Of a DNA stretch of 64,000 nt, positions 44,150 to 56,300 are shown in pieces. Position 1 is the stretch's first letter. Every line of letters begins with the position of its first letter. The position numbers were made by a program, and so were the translations under genes. The stretch spans positions 734,744 through 798,743 of the forward strand of contig WTPW01000070.1 in the NCBI GenBank assembly GCA_009809945.1. Reading direction: 5' to 3'. The notes below the pieces were generated by a model. The model saw nothing but the letters and a program-made list of their open reading frames with translations. It had not been told where the DNA came from and made no database searches. The stretch comes from Gigaspora margarita. Its lineage: Eukaryota > Glomeromycota > Glomeromycetes > Diversisporales > Gigasporaceae.

Positions 44150-44560
44150 TTAAATTTGCTATATTTAATAAAAATAACAAATTTGGCCATATATAATGAA
44201 AATATCAAATTTGGCTATAGATAATAAAAATATCAAATTTGGCTGCATATGGGGTCTTTGCCTTGAAAATGACCTTATGGGACAATGTAGATCCTATGAA
44301 TAAAAATTAAAATTTCTAGCCATCCAATAATCCATCCAAATAAACCTTTTTTTATTTTGTAGAGCTTAGTGAGTTTTACAAAATAAAAAAAGTTTATTTG
44401 AATTGGATTACTGGATGGCTAGAAACTTTAATTTTTATTCATAAGATCTACATAGTCCCGTAAGGTCATTTTCAAGACAAAGACCCCATATAATAAAAAT
44501 ATCAAATTTGACCGCATAATAAAAATATCAAAATTGGCCATATTATATAAATTTCAGATT
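44150..44560 (+). repeat. 28-bp minisatellite interrupted by a MITE
   Basis: Units of ATCAAATTTGGCTATAGATAATAAAAAT on both sides of 44,251-44,487. The uninterrupted counterpart is 11,695-11,880. Confidence 0.7.
44251..44487. mobile_element. 237-bp MITE with GGGGTCTTTGCC ends, B-only
   Basis: Ends GGGGTCTTTGCCTTGAAAAT and, complemented, GGGGTCTTTGTCTTGAAAAT, with ATAT on both flanks as a probable target duplication. The whole element folds back, with TTTTGTAGAGCTTAGTGAG at the centre. Same size and end style as 40,631-40,867, but a different arm sequence. Confidence 0.85.
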
Positions 44561-45059
44561 TGGCTGCTAAAATTTTTATTTGTTGGAACTAGGTTGTTCA
44601 AAATATAGGAAATAAAAATTTTTATATATGATTTAATCTAGTATGTAAAGGTTTAGGTAAATTTTAGGTTTTTTATATAAAAGTGAGTACCGGTATAAAA
44701 TCTAAAAATTTTTGGGCAAATTTTTACAATCTTATAATCTTATTTCCTCTCACATTATAAATAATTGTCCAGGGTTCTGTGGCCGGGTATTAAAAGCAGT
44801 CCCAGGTACTACAAAAGCAACTGACAGGAATTACACTGTTTTAATTAGTAATTTCAGAAGCAGCTACTAAACCAAAAAGTTATCAGGTATTCAAATTAGT
44901 AAATTCTCTAATTAAATCCTTTTGGATTCTAAAAAAAGGCAGCTGTTAATGGCACTACCTTATTGATTATTTTTTTTTGTTAATTTTTATACAATTTTAT
45001 TGCCCAAATGGGCAGGAAGACTAAGGGTTAACTGCAACTCATCGCATATTTGTTTGTAT

Positions 45060-45330
45060 AGTATTGTTTGTATTCACAGGGGATCATCACAATATGCACA
45101 CATATTGGCTAGGATGCGGCAGGGGCCCTCTGGTAACAATCGGAAATAGGGACCTCAGAAATATAACATAGTGTGGATATTAAATCCAGATACAGTGCCT
45201 GGTATGATATACTAGTACAAAAGTGAGTGCTCTAAGTTGATTCGAACCAAGACCCCTATATCATAAATTGACATGACATCTAGTCTAAGTAATACAGATT
45301 ATAGTCCAGTATTTGCACATGTATAATATG
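45060..45330 (-). mobile_element. Possible tRNA-derived SINE fragment, copy B
   Basis: Equivalent of 12,590-12,860, with the same GGTTCGAATC on the minus strand at about 45,240. As in copy A, no complete head or tail can be shown. Confidence 0.3.
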
Positions 45331-45811
45331 GATAAGCAAGAATAGGAATTCCATCAGTGTTTCTATTTGTCTTGTACTATATTAAAATTGCAAGTATTAT
45401 TTTATCAGACTTTGACTTTCTTAGTAATACTAATTATTTATAATTTTTACCAACAAAATTTATGCTAGTTATTAAAAAAAAAACAATAATAATAATTTTT
45501 ACGATTAAATAACGTAAGAGTTAAAAAAATTGTAATAAGAGTTTATTAATATATTGATATTAATTGGTTATAACTATTAATTATTAAAAACAAAATTATT
45601 ATAGATCAAATAGAATATGCTCTAAAAAAGTTATTAAATTATTAATCTATCTTGAGAAAAAAAATAAGGAACTAGGTTATAATGGACTGATGATTTCTTA
45701 TTGAAAAACATATTCAAGTTGTTGTCTATAGAAATCTAATAATTTTGACTAACCAATATAACATATAAGGAAAGAAATAACCATGACACTGGACTCTAAA
45801 ACTGGGTTATT

Positions 45812-46084
45812 TCACATACAAGTGCCCCAATATTCATCACCATTACTGCAGGAAAGAACAGTGAATTTTTTGCTACAACAGGTATCAATACAGCCATAAC
45901 AGATACCATCAGAAGGGATGCAACAGAGGCCACAATAGGTAAGAGTATTCTTGCAGTGAACAGTTTTTGTAGCTTGAGTTTTTCCAGAATTAAGTGTCAC
46001 TGTTGAATTAGCGAGAGTAGGCATAGCAGCAATTGAAAGCAAGATCAGTGTGGTAATAAAAATGAAATAAAATCTTAATTTCAT
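45812..46084 (-). CDS. Small secreted cysteine-rich protein, copy B (intact)
   Basis: 90 codons, with the same start, signal peptide (residues 1-26) and length as the gene at 13,326-13,598. It has ten cysteines rather than nine, because the residue before CIPS is C instead of H, giving GLCCIPSDGICYGC. Other differences are I to T and A to V just after the signal peptide, G to D in the CIPSDG loop, P to S before the eighth mapped cysteine, and G to E in GDEYW. All nine nucleotide differences are transitions, seven of them altering residues. The gene is in the left arm, with the same upstream direct repeats. Secretion is well supported; biological role unknown. Confidence 0.8.
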   Translation of the reverse strand: MKLRFYFIFITTLILLSIAAMPTLANSTVTLNSGKTQATKTVHCKNTLTYCGLCCIPSDGICYGCIDTCCSKKFTVLSCSNGDEYWGTCM

Positions 46085-46174
46085 TATTGTTGTTATTTAA
46101 ATGAACTTTGGATAAAAATAGGTAGAGAACAGAGATTTAAATGAATGGGGAAATTGTAAAGTGGTAATAATTGT

Positions 46175-46310
46175 GATTTAAAATGAGGAATGGGTTAAAT
46201 AAAATTGGAAATGGAATGAGGGATGAATCAAATGGGAATGAGCATTTAAATAGAAATGAGAAATAGAATGAGGAATGGGTTAAATAGATATAAATGGGGA
46301 AGAAGGTACG
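46175..46310 (-). promoter_or_regulatory. Direct repeats upstream of the cysteine-rich gene, copy B
   Basis: The same three AATGAGGAATGGGTTAAAT-type motifs as in copy A, 90-220 bp before the ATG (near 46,181, 46,215 and 46,268). Kept in both intact copies. Confidence 0.4.
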
Positions 46311-47127
46311 TACAGTAATTTATCATGACAACGAAACACTATATTGTATCGTAAATATTTATACATTTTGTAATTCTATAATAAAAAATAAGCACAAATC
46401 ATAGATAATCAAATTAATTTTGTGTACTATACACATACAAAAACTGCACAAGAAACTAAACAAGAGTTTTTTAAACTTTTTAATATTTAATAATTTTATT
46501 ATATTTCCTTTCATGTTCGTGTAATCAGTATTTTATGTGTACTAACAGAATTAATGATGCAGCAGGCCATTTACCTGACATCACACAAGATAATAATATA
46601 TGCTTATAACAAATAAAAATGCTAACCATAACCCTATATGATGCCAGTTAAAACTTGTCAGGGAAATGACCATCGGGAAACAGCAAACAAGAGGTATTCA
46701 ATAAAATAGTCTGCATGGCAGGATACATACGAAAATTAAAACAGATAATTTTGGTCGTACGTACAGTTAAAATAGACGTGTAAAACACAATTTTTATAAA
46801 ATAGCCTTTTTAATTTTTAGGATTTAGGGCAAACGTTAGTATTGTCCTTTTCTTGTGTTAGGGTAAGGTTTAGGGCATCCACTAATACAAACTCCTGGAG
46901 AGGAAATAGCCAATCGAAGAGTGTAAATTTTGACTATTCCGGATCCAGCCTGATGAAGAATCCGAACACACGTAAAAGAAGAAAAATGTAAAAACTAATG
47001 TTTAAATCGATCTTGGTGAACTAATTAAAAAATGACGGGAATGAAATTTTATATATAATAAGCACCATTTAACCCTATAGCATCTAATGTTGAGGACCTA
47101 ACCCTAAGTTTTTATCTCACGCACTTA
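46311..47127. other. Left arm B, non-coding
   Basis: Collinear with 13,816-14,579. It has a 60-bp extra stretch near 46,436-46,498 (AAACTGCACAAGAAAC onward) not in copy A. No ORF. Confidence 0.5.
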
Positions 47128-47466
47128 CCGTAAACTGCCATGTAAAAGATCCCCCATGATAGTAGACCCACCATATATCACCCCGGGTCTACAATATAGG
47201 CTGAGATTTTTGTAAAAGTTAAAAGACCCAGGTATACTATAGAATCTAAAATGATAAAAGACTTGGGTATACTATAGGATAAATATTCGTATAGCTTAAA
47301 AATAAAATGTAACTTGTACCAATTGAGCTATATTTATATTGACTGGTACTAAAATCCCCCGATTATCAGACCCATATCCATACAATAGACCCATGGGTCT
47401 ACTATCGGTTTAAAATTGAGAAAATGTAACAGACCTGGGTCTTTTATATGACAGTTTACGGAAGTT
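47128..47466. mobile_element. TIR element in left arm B
   Basis: Complete version of 14,580-14,890, with the ends CCGTAAACTGCCATGTAAAA and, complemented, CCGTAAACTGTCATATAAAA. The right arms are empty here. The inner repeats are GACCCAGGTATACTATAG, a GACTTGGGTATACTATAG variant and AATAGACCCATGGGTCTA. Confidence 0.7.
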
Positions 47467-47517
47467 TGTTTACTTCCTTTTTTGGTTTGTATTACCTGCA
47501 CAAATAAGTAAAATGAG

Positions 47518-47612
47518 GTTTAGGGACGATAGGGTGTACCACATCGTCATACGTACGATGTGGTACACCCTATTGATTTAATTTCAGAGTACAGGTCCCT
47601 AGACCTTAACCT
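47518..47612. mobile_element. Small TIR element, left arm B
   Basis: Counterpart of 14,948-15,062: AGGTTTAGGGACG, then the ATAGGGTGTACCACATCGT / ACGATGTGGTACACCCTAT hairpin, then CAGGTCCCTAGACCT. Part of the interior is lost compared with the others. Confidence 0.6.
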
Positions 47613-48360
47613 AATTGATCCAAACCTTTAGGAATTATTTTGTCCTATTAAAGAAATGTTGTTGTCTTAATAAAATTTTGTGATATAAATAAAAACAATG
47701 TAAAAAAAGATAAAAATTCGTATAACATTCTGATGTAGATCAGACAAAATTTTCCTAACAGCTACTAACAAATCATTATTAATTTCACCATCAGTAATTG
47801 TATTTTTGATACCGTAAATGGCGAGGCTGTGTGAATAAGAAACAAGAGAACAGTTGTACCATTATGCCACTCTAGAAATATATCAGGATGCAGGTAATAC
47901 ATAAAGAATAGAGAATGTATGTATTAGACTTCACTTTCAAATTTACGTCAATTAAAAATAGACATACGTACATACATACATGGTTTCAAAATTGTAAAAT
48001 AACGTACGTCATGTTTTAATCGGTATTATTTACTGATTAAAAAAGTAAAAAATAAAAAATAAAAAAAATAGAGCGAGAAGAGGCAAATTTATTTATTTAT
48101 TGGTTTTTTAGTATTGTATGCAAACTATACATGATATTTATTTAATCGTTGTAACTTATAATACTCTTAACTACGCTATTAAAATCTGCTTTAATAAGCA
48201 ATAACCTCATTTTGAATAAAGATAAAATGCTAAGCTAATACAGGAAATTTCACAAGAACTAACTTAATGGCTTTTACATGTAGTGTGCCTTGGCACGCAC
48301 AACTACATCAGATGGTAAAAAACACTATTCTTACAAGAACAGTTCATATTTTCGTATTTG
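47613..48360. other. Inner left arm B, non-coding
   Basis: Pairs with 48,523-49,599. Frames at 48,290-48,580 cross the palindrome and spacer and are not genes. Confidence 0.55.
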
Positions 48361-48522
48361 TTTATATACAACTGCAACCCTTATTTCTTGTATTTTTATC
48401 AGTTTCTTGACTTTCAGACACCTGTTTGTGATATTTTGGAGAGATGTTATTGATAGCGTTGATTTTGTTGAGCTTCAGCATTTTTGTAAAGATGAATTTG
48501 CCCACTGTGATTGTAATAAAAT
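48361..48522. other. Spacer at the centre of the giant inverted repeat, copy B
   Basis: 162 bp, closely similar to 15,788-15,945, with a TTTCAG-containing difference that shifts the minus-strand reading frame after KYHKQ. This argues against the spacer being a gene now. Confidence 0.5.
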
Positions 48523-49599
48523 AAATACGAAAATATGAACTGTTCTTGTAAGAATAGTGTTTTTTACTTGTGCACGCCAAGGTATACTACATGTAAAAGC
48601 CATAAGTTAGTTCTTGTGAAATTTCCTGTATTAGCTTAACGTTTTATCTTTATTCAAAATGAGGTTATTGCTTATTAAAGCAGATTTTAATAGCGTAGTT
48701 AAGATTAATGTAAATGCATCGATTAAATAAATATTGCATATAGTTTGCATATTGTATTAAAAAAAAAGAAATACTAATAAATAAATAAATTTTCATTTTC
48801 TCACTCTCTTTTTATTATTATTATTATTTTTTGTTTTGGTTTTTTAATTATTTATCGATCGGTAAATGATACCGATTAAGCATGACGTACGTTATTTTAC
48901 AATTTTGAAGTCACGCACGTATGTACGTACGACAGAAATTTGGAAGTGAAGTTAAACACATACATTCTCTAAGCTTTATGTAATACATGCATCCTGATAT
49001 ATATCTAGAGTGGCATAGTGGTACAACTGTTCTCTTGTTTCTTATTCACTTATTCACACAACCTCGCCATTTACGGTATCAAAAATACAATTAGCTGATT
49101 AATATATATGATTGGTTTATATTAGCTGTTAAAAAAATTTTGTGCAATCTACATCAGAATGTTACACGAATTTTTATCCAATCATTCCATTTTTTTTACA
49201 TTGTTTTATTTATATCACAAAATTTTATTAACAGCAATATTTCCTTAATAAGACAAAATGATTTCTAAGTTTTTGAATCAATTATTATACATTTAAAAAA
49301 ATTTTTCATAAAATTGCCATTTTACCCCTTTATTGCAGCACCAAGCCCATATATTTACAACTAATAAAGATGTTAACCCTAACTCTATATAATGCCAGTT
49401 AAACGGCTTGTCAGGAAATGACCATTGGGAAACAGCAAACAAGAGTGTTCAGTAAAATAGTACTGCATGGAAGTACAGAATTAGATGTACGAAATTATAA
49501 CAGATAACAAAATTTGGTTGTACATATGGTTAAAATAGACGTGTAAAACACAATTTTTATAAAATTGCCTTTTTTAATTTTTATTGTGTTCGGATAAGG
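48523..49599. other. Inner right arm B, non-coding
   Basis: Mirror of the inner left arm, with TTATTATTATTATT near 48,816 and GTACGTACG near 48,922. No gene. Confidence 0.55.
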
Positions 49600-49735
49600 T
49601 CTAGGGACCTGTACTCTAAAATATTTCCTAAATTATCGACTTCAATAGGGTGTACCAACATCGTACGTACAATGATATGTACACCCTATCAGCTTTTGAA
49701 GAGGAAATTCAGAGTACAAGTCCCTAAACCTCATT
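49600..49735. mobile_element. Small TIR element, right arm B
   Basis: GGTCTAGGGACCTGTACTCT at the left, AGAGTACAAGTCCCTAAACC at the right, and an ATAGGGTGTACC hairpin inside. Confidence 0.6.
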
Positions 49736-50313
49736 TTACTTATTTGCGTGAGTAATACAAACCAAAAAAGGAAATCGATTTTGTAAACAACTAAGTGCAT
49801 GAGATAAAAATTTAGGGTCAGGGCCTTAATGTTAGGGGCTATAGGGTTAGAATGCTGCTTATTATATGTAAAATTTCATTTCCGTCATTTTTTTATTAGC
49901 ACACCAAGATCAATTTAAACATTAGTTTTTTATATTTTTGCTTTTTTCTTCTTTTACGCATGTTCAGATTCTTCGTCAGGCTGGTCATAATTTATATTCC
50001 CCGATTGGCATTTCCTCTCCTGGAGTTTGTATTAGTGACTGCCCTAAATCTTACTCTAACACAAGAAACAGACAATATAAACGTTGGCAATAAATCCTAA
50101 AAATTAAAAAATGTTATAAAAATTATGTTTTACTTAACTGTATGTATGGCAAAAATTTATTATTTGTTATAATTTTTGTATGTATCCTGCTATGCAGTAC
50201 TATTTTATTGAACATCTCTTGTTTGCTGTTTCCTGATGGTCATTTCCTGACAAACCATTTAACTGGCATCATATAGGGTTATGGTTAGCATTTTTATTAG
50301 TTGTAAGCATATA

Positions 50314-50746
50314 CAGTCAGACTCTCTAAATGCAAGTCGTTGGGACCAGCTCTAGAGTGTGCATTTAGGAGGTTGCAACAGTGTTTATTTTTCACAGTGT
50401 GGCATGTGCTCACACTGTGCGAGTCCAGTCAAATTTTAAAATAAAGCAATTTGATTGTATCCGCACATGTGCACACCTTGATAAATAAACACTGGGTTGC
50501 AATTAGAGAACACTAATAAAATTATTATGTTACTATTATCATGTTATAAATATGGCTTAGAAATAATGATTTTATTGGAAATAATCATGTAGTTGCATTT
50601 ATAGAGGGAGTTTTTATAAGTGGGCCAGACAATTAGCGTGCAATTGCAGAATAAAGAACATGCATTTATCTATAAGTCCCATTATGGGCTAGTCTTCTAT
50701 AATGCATTTAGAGAGGTGTTGCATTTAGGGGGTTGCAATTAGGGAG
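50314..50746. mobile_element. Tigger/pogo-like MITE in right arm B
   Basis: Equivalent of 19,788-20,258, beginning CAGTCAGACTCTCTAAATGC and ending AATTAGGGAGG, with the nested GTGTGGCATGTG hairpin partly reduced. Confidence 0.65.
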
Positions 50747-51150
50747 GTATTATCTTGTGTGATGTCAGGTAAATGGCCTGCAACATCATTAATTCTGTTA
50801 GTACACATAAAATACTCATTACATGTACATGAAAGAAATATGTATAGTACATATAATTAATTTGATTATCTATGACTTGTGCTTATATTTTATTATAAAA
50901 TTACTAAATGTATAAACATTTTGCATACAATTTAGTGTTTCTTAGTCATTATAAATTACTTTACATACCTTCTTACTCATTCATATCTATTTAACACATT
51001 CCTCATTCTATTTCTCATTTTTATTAAACCTCATTTACATTTGATTTATCCCTCATTCCATTTCCATTTATTTACCACTTACAATTTCCTCATTCATTTA
51101 AATCTCTACTCTCTACCTATTTTTAACCAAAATTCATTTTAATAACAATA

Positions 51151-51389
51151 ATGAAATTAAGATTGAATTCATTTTATTACCACACTGATCTTGCTTTTAG
51201 TTAATACTTAATTCTGGAAAAACTAAAGCTACAAAAACTGTTCGCTGCATGAATACTCTTACCTATTGTGGCCTCTACTGCATCCCTTCTGGTGGTATCT
51301 GTTATGACTGTATTAATACCTGAAGTAGCAAAAAATTTACTGTTATTCCCTGTAGTAATGGTGATGGATATTGGGGCACTTGTATATGA
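51151..51389 (+). pseudogene. Right-arm cysteine-rich gene copy B, decayed
   Basis: Mirror copy of the 45,812-46,084 gene. After MKLR the hydrophobic region is largely deleted, breaking the frame. From about 51,234 the mature part is readable (KTVRCMNTLTYCGLYC, GGICYDCINT), then a TGA replaces the first cysteine of the CC pair, followed by SSKKFTVIPC and a final WGTCI. The same CC-to-stop change is present in the right-arm copy A, so it was already dead before the A/B duplication. Confidence 0.85.
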
Positions 51390-51859
51390 AAATAACACCA
51401 TTTTTATAGTCAAGAGTCATGGATTTATCTTCACTTATATGATGTATTAGATATAGTTGTTAGTCAAATTATTAGTTTCTATAAACAACAACTTGAATAT
51501 GTTTTGCAATAAGAAATCATCAGTTCATTATTGAGAAAATTGCTTGAATATGTTTCTGTTTTATTAGCCTAGTCCCTTTATTTTTTTCTCAAGGTAGGTT
51601 TATATTTAATAACTTTTTTTAGAGCATATTCTATTTAATCTATATTAATTTTGTTTTTAACAATTAATAATTATAACCAATAAATATAAAATATTAATAA
51701 ACACTTATTACAAATTTTTTTTACCCTAAGTTATTTAATCATAAAAATTATTATTATTGTTTTTTTTAATAACTAGCATAAATTTGTTGGTAAAAAAGAA
51801 TTCAAATAATTAGTATTACTAAGAAAGCCAAAGTCTGATAAAATAATATTTGCAATTTT

Positions 51860-52685
51860 TAAAAACTTTAAATATTAATTTTGCTATATTGTTTCTAAAT
51901 AAAAAACTTTAGTGTAATAAAAATTTTAAAGTTTTTATTTTGCAACTTTTACTATAAAAATATTTTTGAGATCTTCTTAAATTTTATATGTCTTTATCTA
52001 TAAAAAAATTTTTAATTCCAATATAAGTTTTAATATTTACAAGTAAATTACTAAAAGTTGTTATTCTTTTTAAACTACAATATTGTCTTAAGGACTATAG
52101 TTCTAAAACTAAAACTAAATAAGATTACAAAAAATTGTAATAAATTTTTTTTAAAAAATTTTTTTAAAATTATCTATTTTTTGCTTATATATAACTTAAT
52201 TTTTCTTTTTATAATATAAAAACTAATTTTGCAAAAGATAATCCTTATTTTCAAATATAATTATACAAGTTTTATTTAAATATTTTGGTACAAATTAAGA
52301 AATATAGATTTAAAGCATATCTAATTTTTTTATTTATGCCTCAAATTTAGAGTTTAAAATAAGATACATAGACATGTTTGTAGAATACTTATTTTGCAAG
52401 CAATACAATATTAATATTTGAGCTTTATTAAATATTATTTTAATAATCTTTGATAATTCTAACAATTGCCAAATTGACCAATCAAATATTTATTTGGCAA
52501 AATTTTATTGAGTTTATTGTTTTAAAGTTTTTTTGCTAACAAAACAATTATACAGAAGCTAGTATTGTAATTTTTATTATTGTCTTAGATCACTTTTTTT
52601 TATCAAGATAAATAATTTTAAAAATTAGTTTTTATATTATTTATTACAATTAACCTTTTTTTAAAAAAATAAATAATAATAAGTA
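51860..52685. other. Duplicated AT-rich backbone, copy B
   Basis: Collinear with 23,962-24,091 plus 25,074-25,791. No ORF. The uninterrupted CTTCTTAAATTTTAT site (about 51,974) is the empty target of the copy A retroposon. Confidence 0.55.
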
Positions 52686-53148
52686 TAGGGGGCTACTATT
52701 TCCACTATGATATTTTGCTATTTTTACTATAGTTACATAAAAATTTCTATTTTTAGAATTCTCTCTAACTTTAATTTTAACTCAACCCTAACCCTAACCC
52801 TAACTCTAAAAACTTATAACAGATAAGTAAACCTTTTTTGGCCTCTAAATGAAAGTTATAGAGCTTATTTTTCTAATTTTAATAGAGTTAAATTATCACA
52901 ATCAGCTTGAATCAAAGAAAAGAATATAAGAATCAACAAACTCACTTTTATGCAAAGCATAAAAAATTCTATCAAATATAAAATTATGATTTGTACAGAA
53001 TTTTATTATCACAATTAACTTTGAGTTCTTAAGTAAAGATGTTCTTTGGCTCAAAAAATGATAGTTTTTTAAGTCATGTTTTATTATTTTTAGTAAAAAC
53101 TAGCATAACAGGTAGCATGTAGCGCCACTCTCTTACTATGGTGCATAT

Positions 53149-53283
53149 GAGTGTCGCCAAGAGAAAATCTATTGGGCTTTAATTATATTTTGTACTGGAC
53201 ATATTTCCTAAGAAATTAAATAGATTTTGTCCAGTACAAAATATAATTGAAAGCCTGATGCAGGTTTTCTCTTGGTGGCACTC
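53149..53283. mobile_element. 135-bp hairpin element
   Basis: Arms GAGTGTCGCCAAGAGAAAAT and complement (GAGTGCCACCAAGAGAAAAC), with an inner stem ATTATATTTTGTACTGGACA. Sits at the left edge of the B-only insertion that carries the satellite. Confidence 0.7.
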
Positions 53284-53379
53284 ATCTAGTATAAGTTAAA
53301 TTACCATAATTTTATATAAATATTGTGTTTTTATCATGCGTCAATTGTCACAGAAATTACACTATTATGGTAACACACA

Positions 53380-56300
53380 TAATGTAGGTAAGGTTATGTT
53401 AGTTTGTATTGGAATTAGCATGAATTCTATCATATATACTACTGTAAAAAATACTGTTATACCTAGAACTTCTATTTTGTTAAACTATAGTATTAAGTTT
53501 GTATCGAAGTAATCATAATTTCTATTGTGAGTTATTGTAAAAAAATCATGTTATGGACCAATATTTTATGATATAAATCAGATTTTTAGTGCAAATAGTT
53601 AACTATTAGGTATAAGATATTTATGCTTTGGACCTGTGACCAGAATAGTAAGTTCTGTAACAGAATTTCTTACAGTAATGCACAATACAAACTAACTCAT
53701 AAATATCTGGTATCCAATATTTATTTTTTACCTGATATGCTTCCAATATATTTTTGTCATATGCCAATAGAGATCAGATTTTGGCACAAATTGTTAGCAA
53801 TAGTTAGCTATCGGGTATCAGATATTTATGCTTTGGTGATATGCAGTATGTAGTTGGTTTGTATTGGAATTATTGTAATTTCTATTGTAAAAAATTCTGT
53901 TATATAACTAATTCTGATGTGTAGTTAAGGTTGAGTTAATTTACTGTGAGCTACTAAAAAAAATATTGTTAAGAACTCATTTGCTATTCTGTTGACACAT
54001 GGTTTGTGGTTAAGGTTAAGTTAACTTGCATTGAAATAATATAATTTTTATAATAAGTCACTGTAAAAATTTCTGTTACAGAGTTTGGCTCTATGTTAAG
54101 ATATATTGTATTAGAACTATCATGTTTTCTATTATGAGTTGCTATAAAAAATTCTGGTATGGAACTTGCTATTCCAATGACACAATATGTGATTAAAGTT
54201 AATTTGCATTAAATTATTATAATTTCCATTGTAAGCAACATGCTACAGAACTTATTTGATATTCTGGTGATGCAATATGCGGTTAAAGTTGAGATGGTTT
54301 TATTCAAATTATCATAATTTATACCAAGTGTTTTTGTAAAAATTCTTATTTGTTATTCTAGAGCATGTAATTAAAATTGAGTTAGTTTACATTGTAAGCT
54401 ACTGTAAAAAACTCTGGTACAAAACCTACTCGCTACTCCAGTAACAGAAAGTATGTAGTTAAGGTTTAATTACATTGTAAAATTAATGTAAAAAAAACAC
54501 AGAACTCACTTGCTATTCTGTAACAAAATATGTAATTGAAGTTGAGTTGGTATTAGTTAAATTTTCTATAAAGAATTACTGTAAAATTCTGTTACAGAAC
54601 TTACTAACTGTTCTTATAACACATAGTGTTGGTTAGATTGAGATAGTTTGCATTGTAGGTTACTGTAAAAAAATTTATTATGGAACTTACTCGCTATTTT
54701 GGTAACACACAGTATATAATTAAAGTTGAGTTAGTTTGCATTAAAATTATAATAAATTCTATTATTAGTTACTTAAAAACTTCTATTACAGAACTTACTT
54801 GCTAGGTTGCATTAGAATTATCACAATTTCTATTATAAGGTAACATCACTGACACAATATATAGGATAATTTGCATTGTTACGATAAAAAAATTATTTAT
54901 AAACTTACACGCTATTCTATAGACACACAGGATGTAATTAAGGTTGAGGATGTAATTAAGGTTGAGTTAGTTTTCATTAGAACTATTATGTAATATATCA
55001 TGAGTTACTAAAAAATTATGTTACAAAACTTATTTACTATTCTAGTAATACATAGTATATAGCAAAGATTGCATTAGGATTGTCATGTTCCTATCATAGG
55101 TTACTATAAAATTATATTACAGAACTTACTTATTATTCCAGTGCCATTTAGAATGCTATTAAGGTAGAATTAGTTTACATTGAAATATTATTTATCATGA
55201 GTTATGGTAAAAAATTCTGTGTCCCTACTCTGGTACAGCATTGAATAGATTGAGTTAGTTTGAATTTGATTTAACATAATTTTTATCATAATGTTTTGTA
55301 AAAAATTTTGTTACACCAATTTGATGACACACATGAGTTATAGTTTGTATTAGAATTACTGTTGCTATAGAGCTTACTCACCACTCTAATAACATACAGT
55401 ACATGATTTAGTTTGTGTTGAAATTATTGTAAAAAAATTCTGTTATATAACTTACATGCTATTCAATGACACAGTATGCAATTATAGTTAAATTAGTTAG
55501 TATTAGGGTTATTATGTTTTTTATTGTGAGTTAACTATAAAATCTTGTTACAGTACTTACTCGCTATTCTGGTAATATATAGCATATAGTTAAAATTGAG
55601 TTTGTTTGCATCAGAATTATTGTAATTTCTATTTACTATTCTGGTAATACACAATATGTAGATAATTTGTATTAAAATTATTATGTTTTTTAGTGTGGGT
55701 TATTGTAAAAAATTGGTATAGAACTTACTCGCTATGCACAGTAACTGTTTAAGGGTGAGTTAGTTTGTATTGGAATAATCTAAATTTTCAACATAAATTA
55801 CTGTAAAAAATTCTCTTATAGAACTTGCACTTAGTAATACACAGTTTGTGGTTGACTTAGTTTGAATTAGAATTATCATAATTTCTATTGTGATTTACTA
55901 TAAAAAATTATATTTGCTATTCTAGTGACACATATAGTAGTATATGGTTAAGATTGAGTTATCATGATTTCTATTGTGAATTACTATCAAAAAAATTCAG
56001 TTATAGAACTTACTTTCCAGTAACACATAATATGAGTTAGTTTGCATCAGAATTATTGGTAACTATAAAAAATTATTACAAAATTTACTTGCTATTCCAG
56101 TAACACACAGTAAGTAGTTAAAGTTAAGTTAGCTTGTATTAGAATTATCGTGATTTCTAATATGAATTAGTGTAAACAGTTCTGTTATAAAATTTGTTAT
56201 TCTTTTAACACATAGCATGTAGTTGGGTTAGTTTGCATTTAAATTATTGTGAATTCTATCATAAGTTAATACAAAAAATTGTTACAGAACTTACTATTTC

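Larger units (their letters stand above)
42438..44600. mobile_element. 2.1-kb TIR element made of minisatellites, copy B
   Basis: Equivalent of 9,806-11,920, with the ends GTACAAACAACCTAGTCCC and, complemented from 44,600, GAACAACCTAGTTCCAAC. It includes the 24-bp minisatellite (42,645-42,880), GATCAATCAT palindromes and a hairpin at about 43,250-43,410. It has gained two insertions, 43,513-43,778 and 44,251-44,487. The minus-strand frame 42,525-42,785 only reads through the minisatellite. Confidence 0.6.
45384..51859. repeat. Giant inverted repeat carrying cysteine-rich genes, copy B
   Basis: A cleaner version of 12,902-23,961, with a left arm 45,384-48,360, spacer 48,361-48,522 and right arm 48,523-51,859. 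Arms are about 3.0 and 3.3 kb. They differ by the left-arm insertion 47,128-47,466 and the right-arm MITE 50,314-50,746. Outer ends, gene copies, the small TIR elements and the inner 350 bp occur in mirror order. No mobility gene is visible. Confidence 0.88.

Noticed and set aside
53623..53853. 76-codon ORF with several cysteines
   Set aside because: Lies in degenerate satellite units and has no counterpart in neighbouring units.
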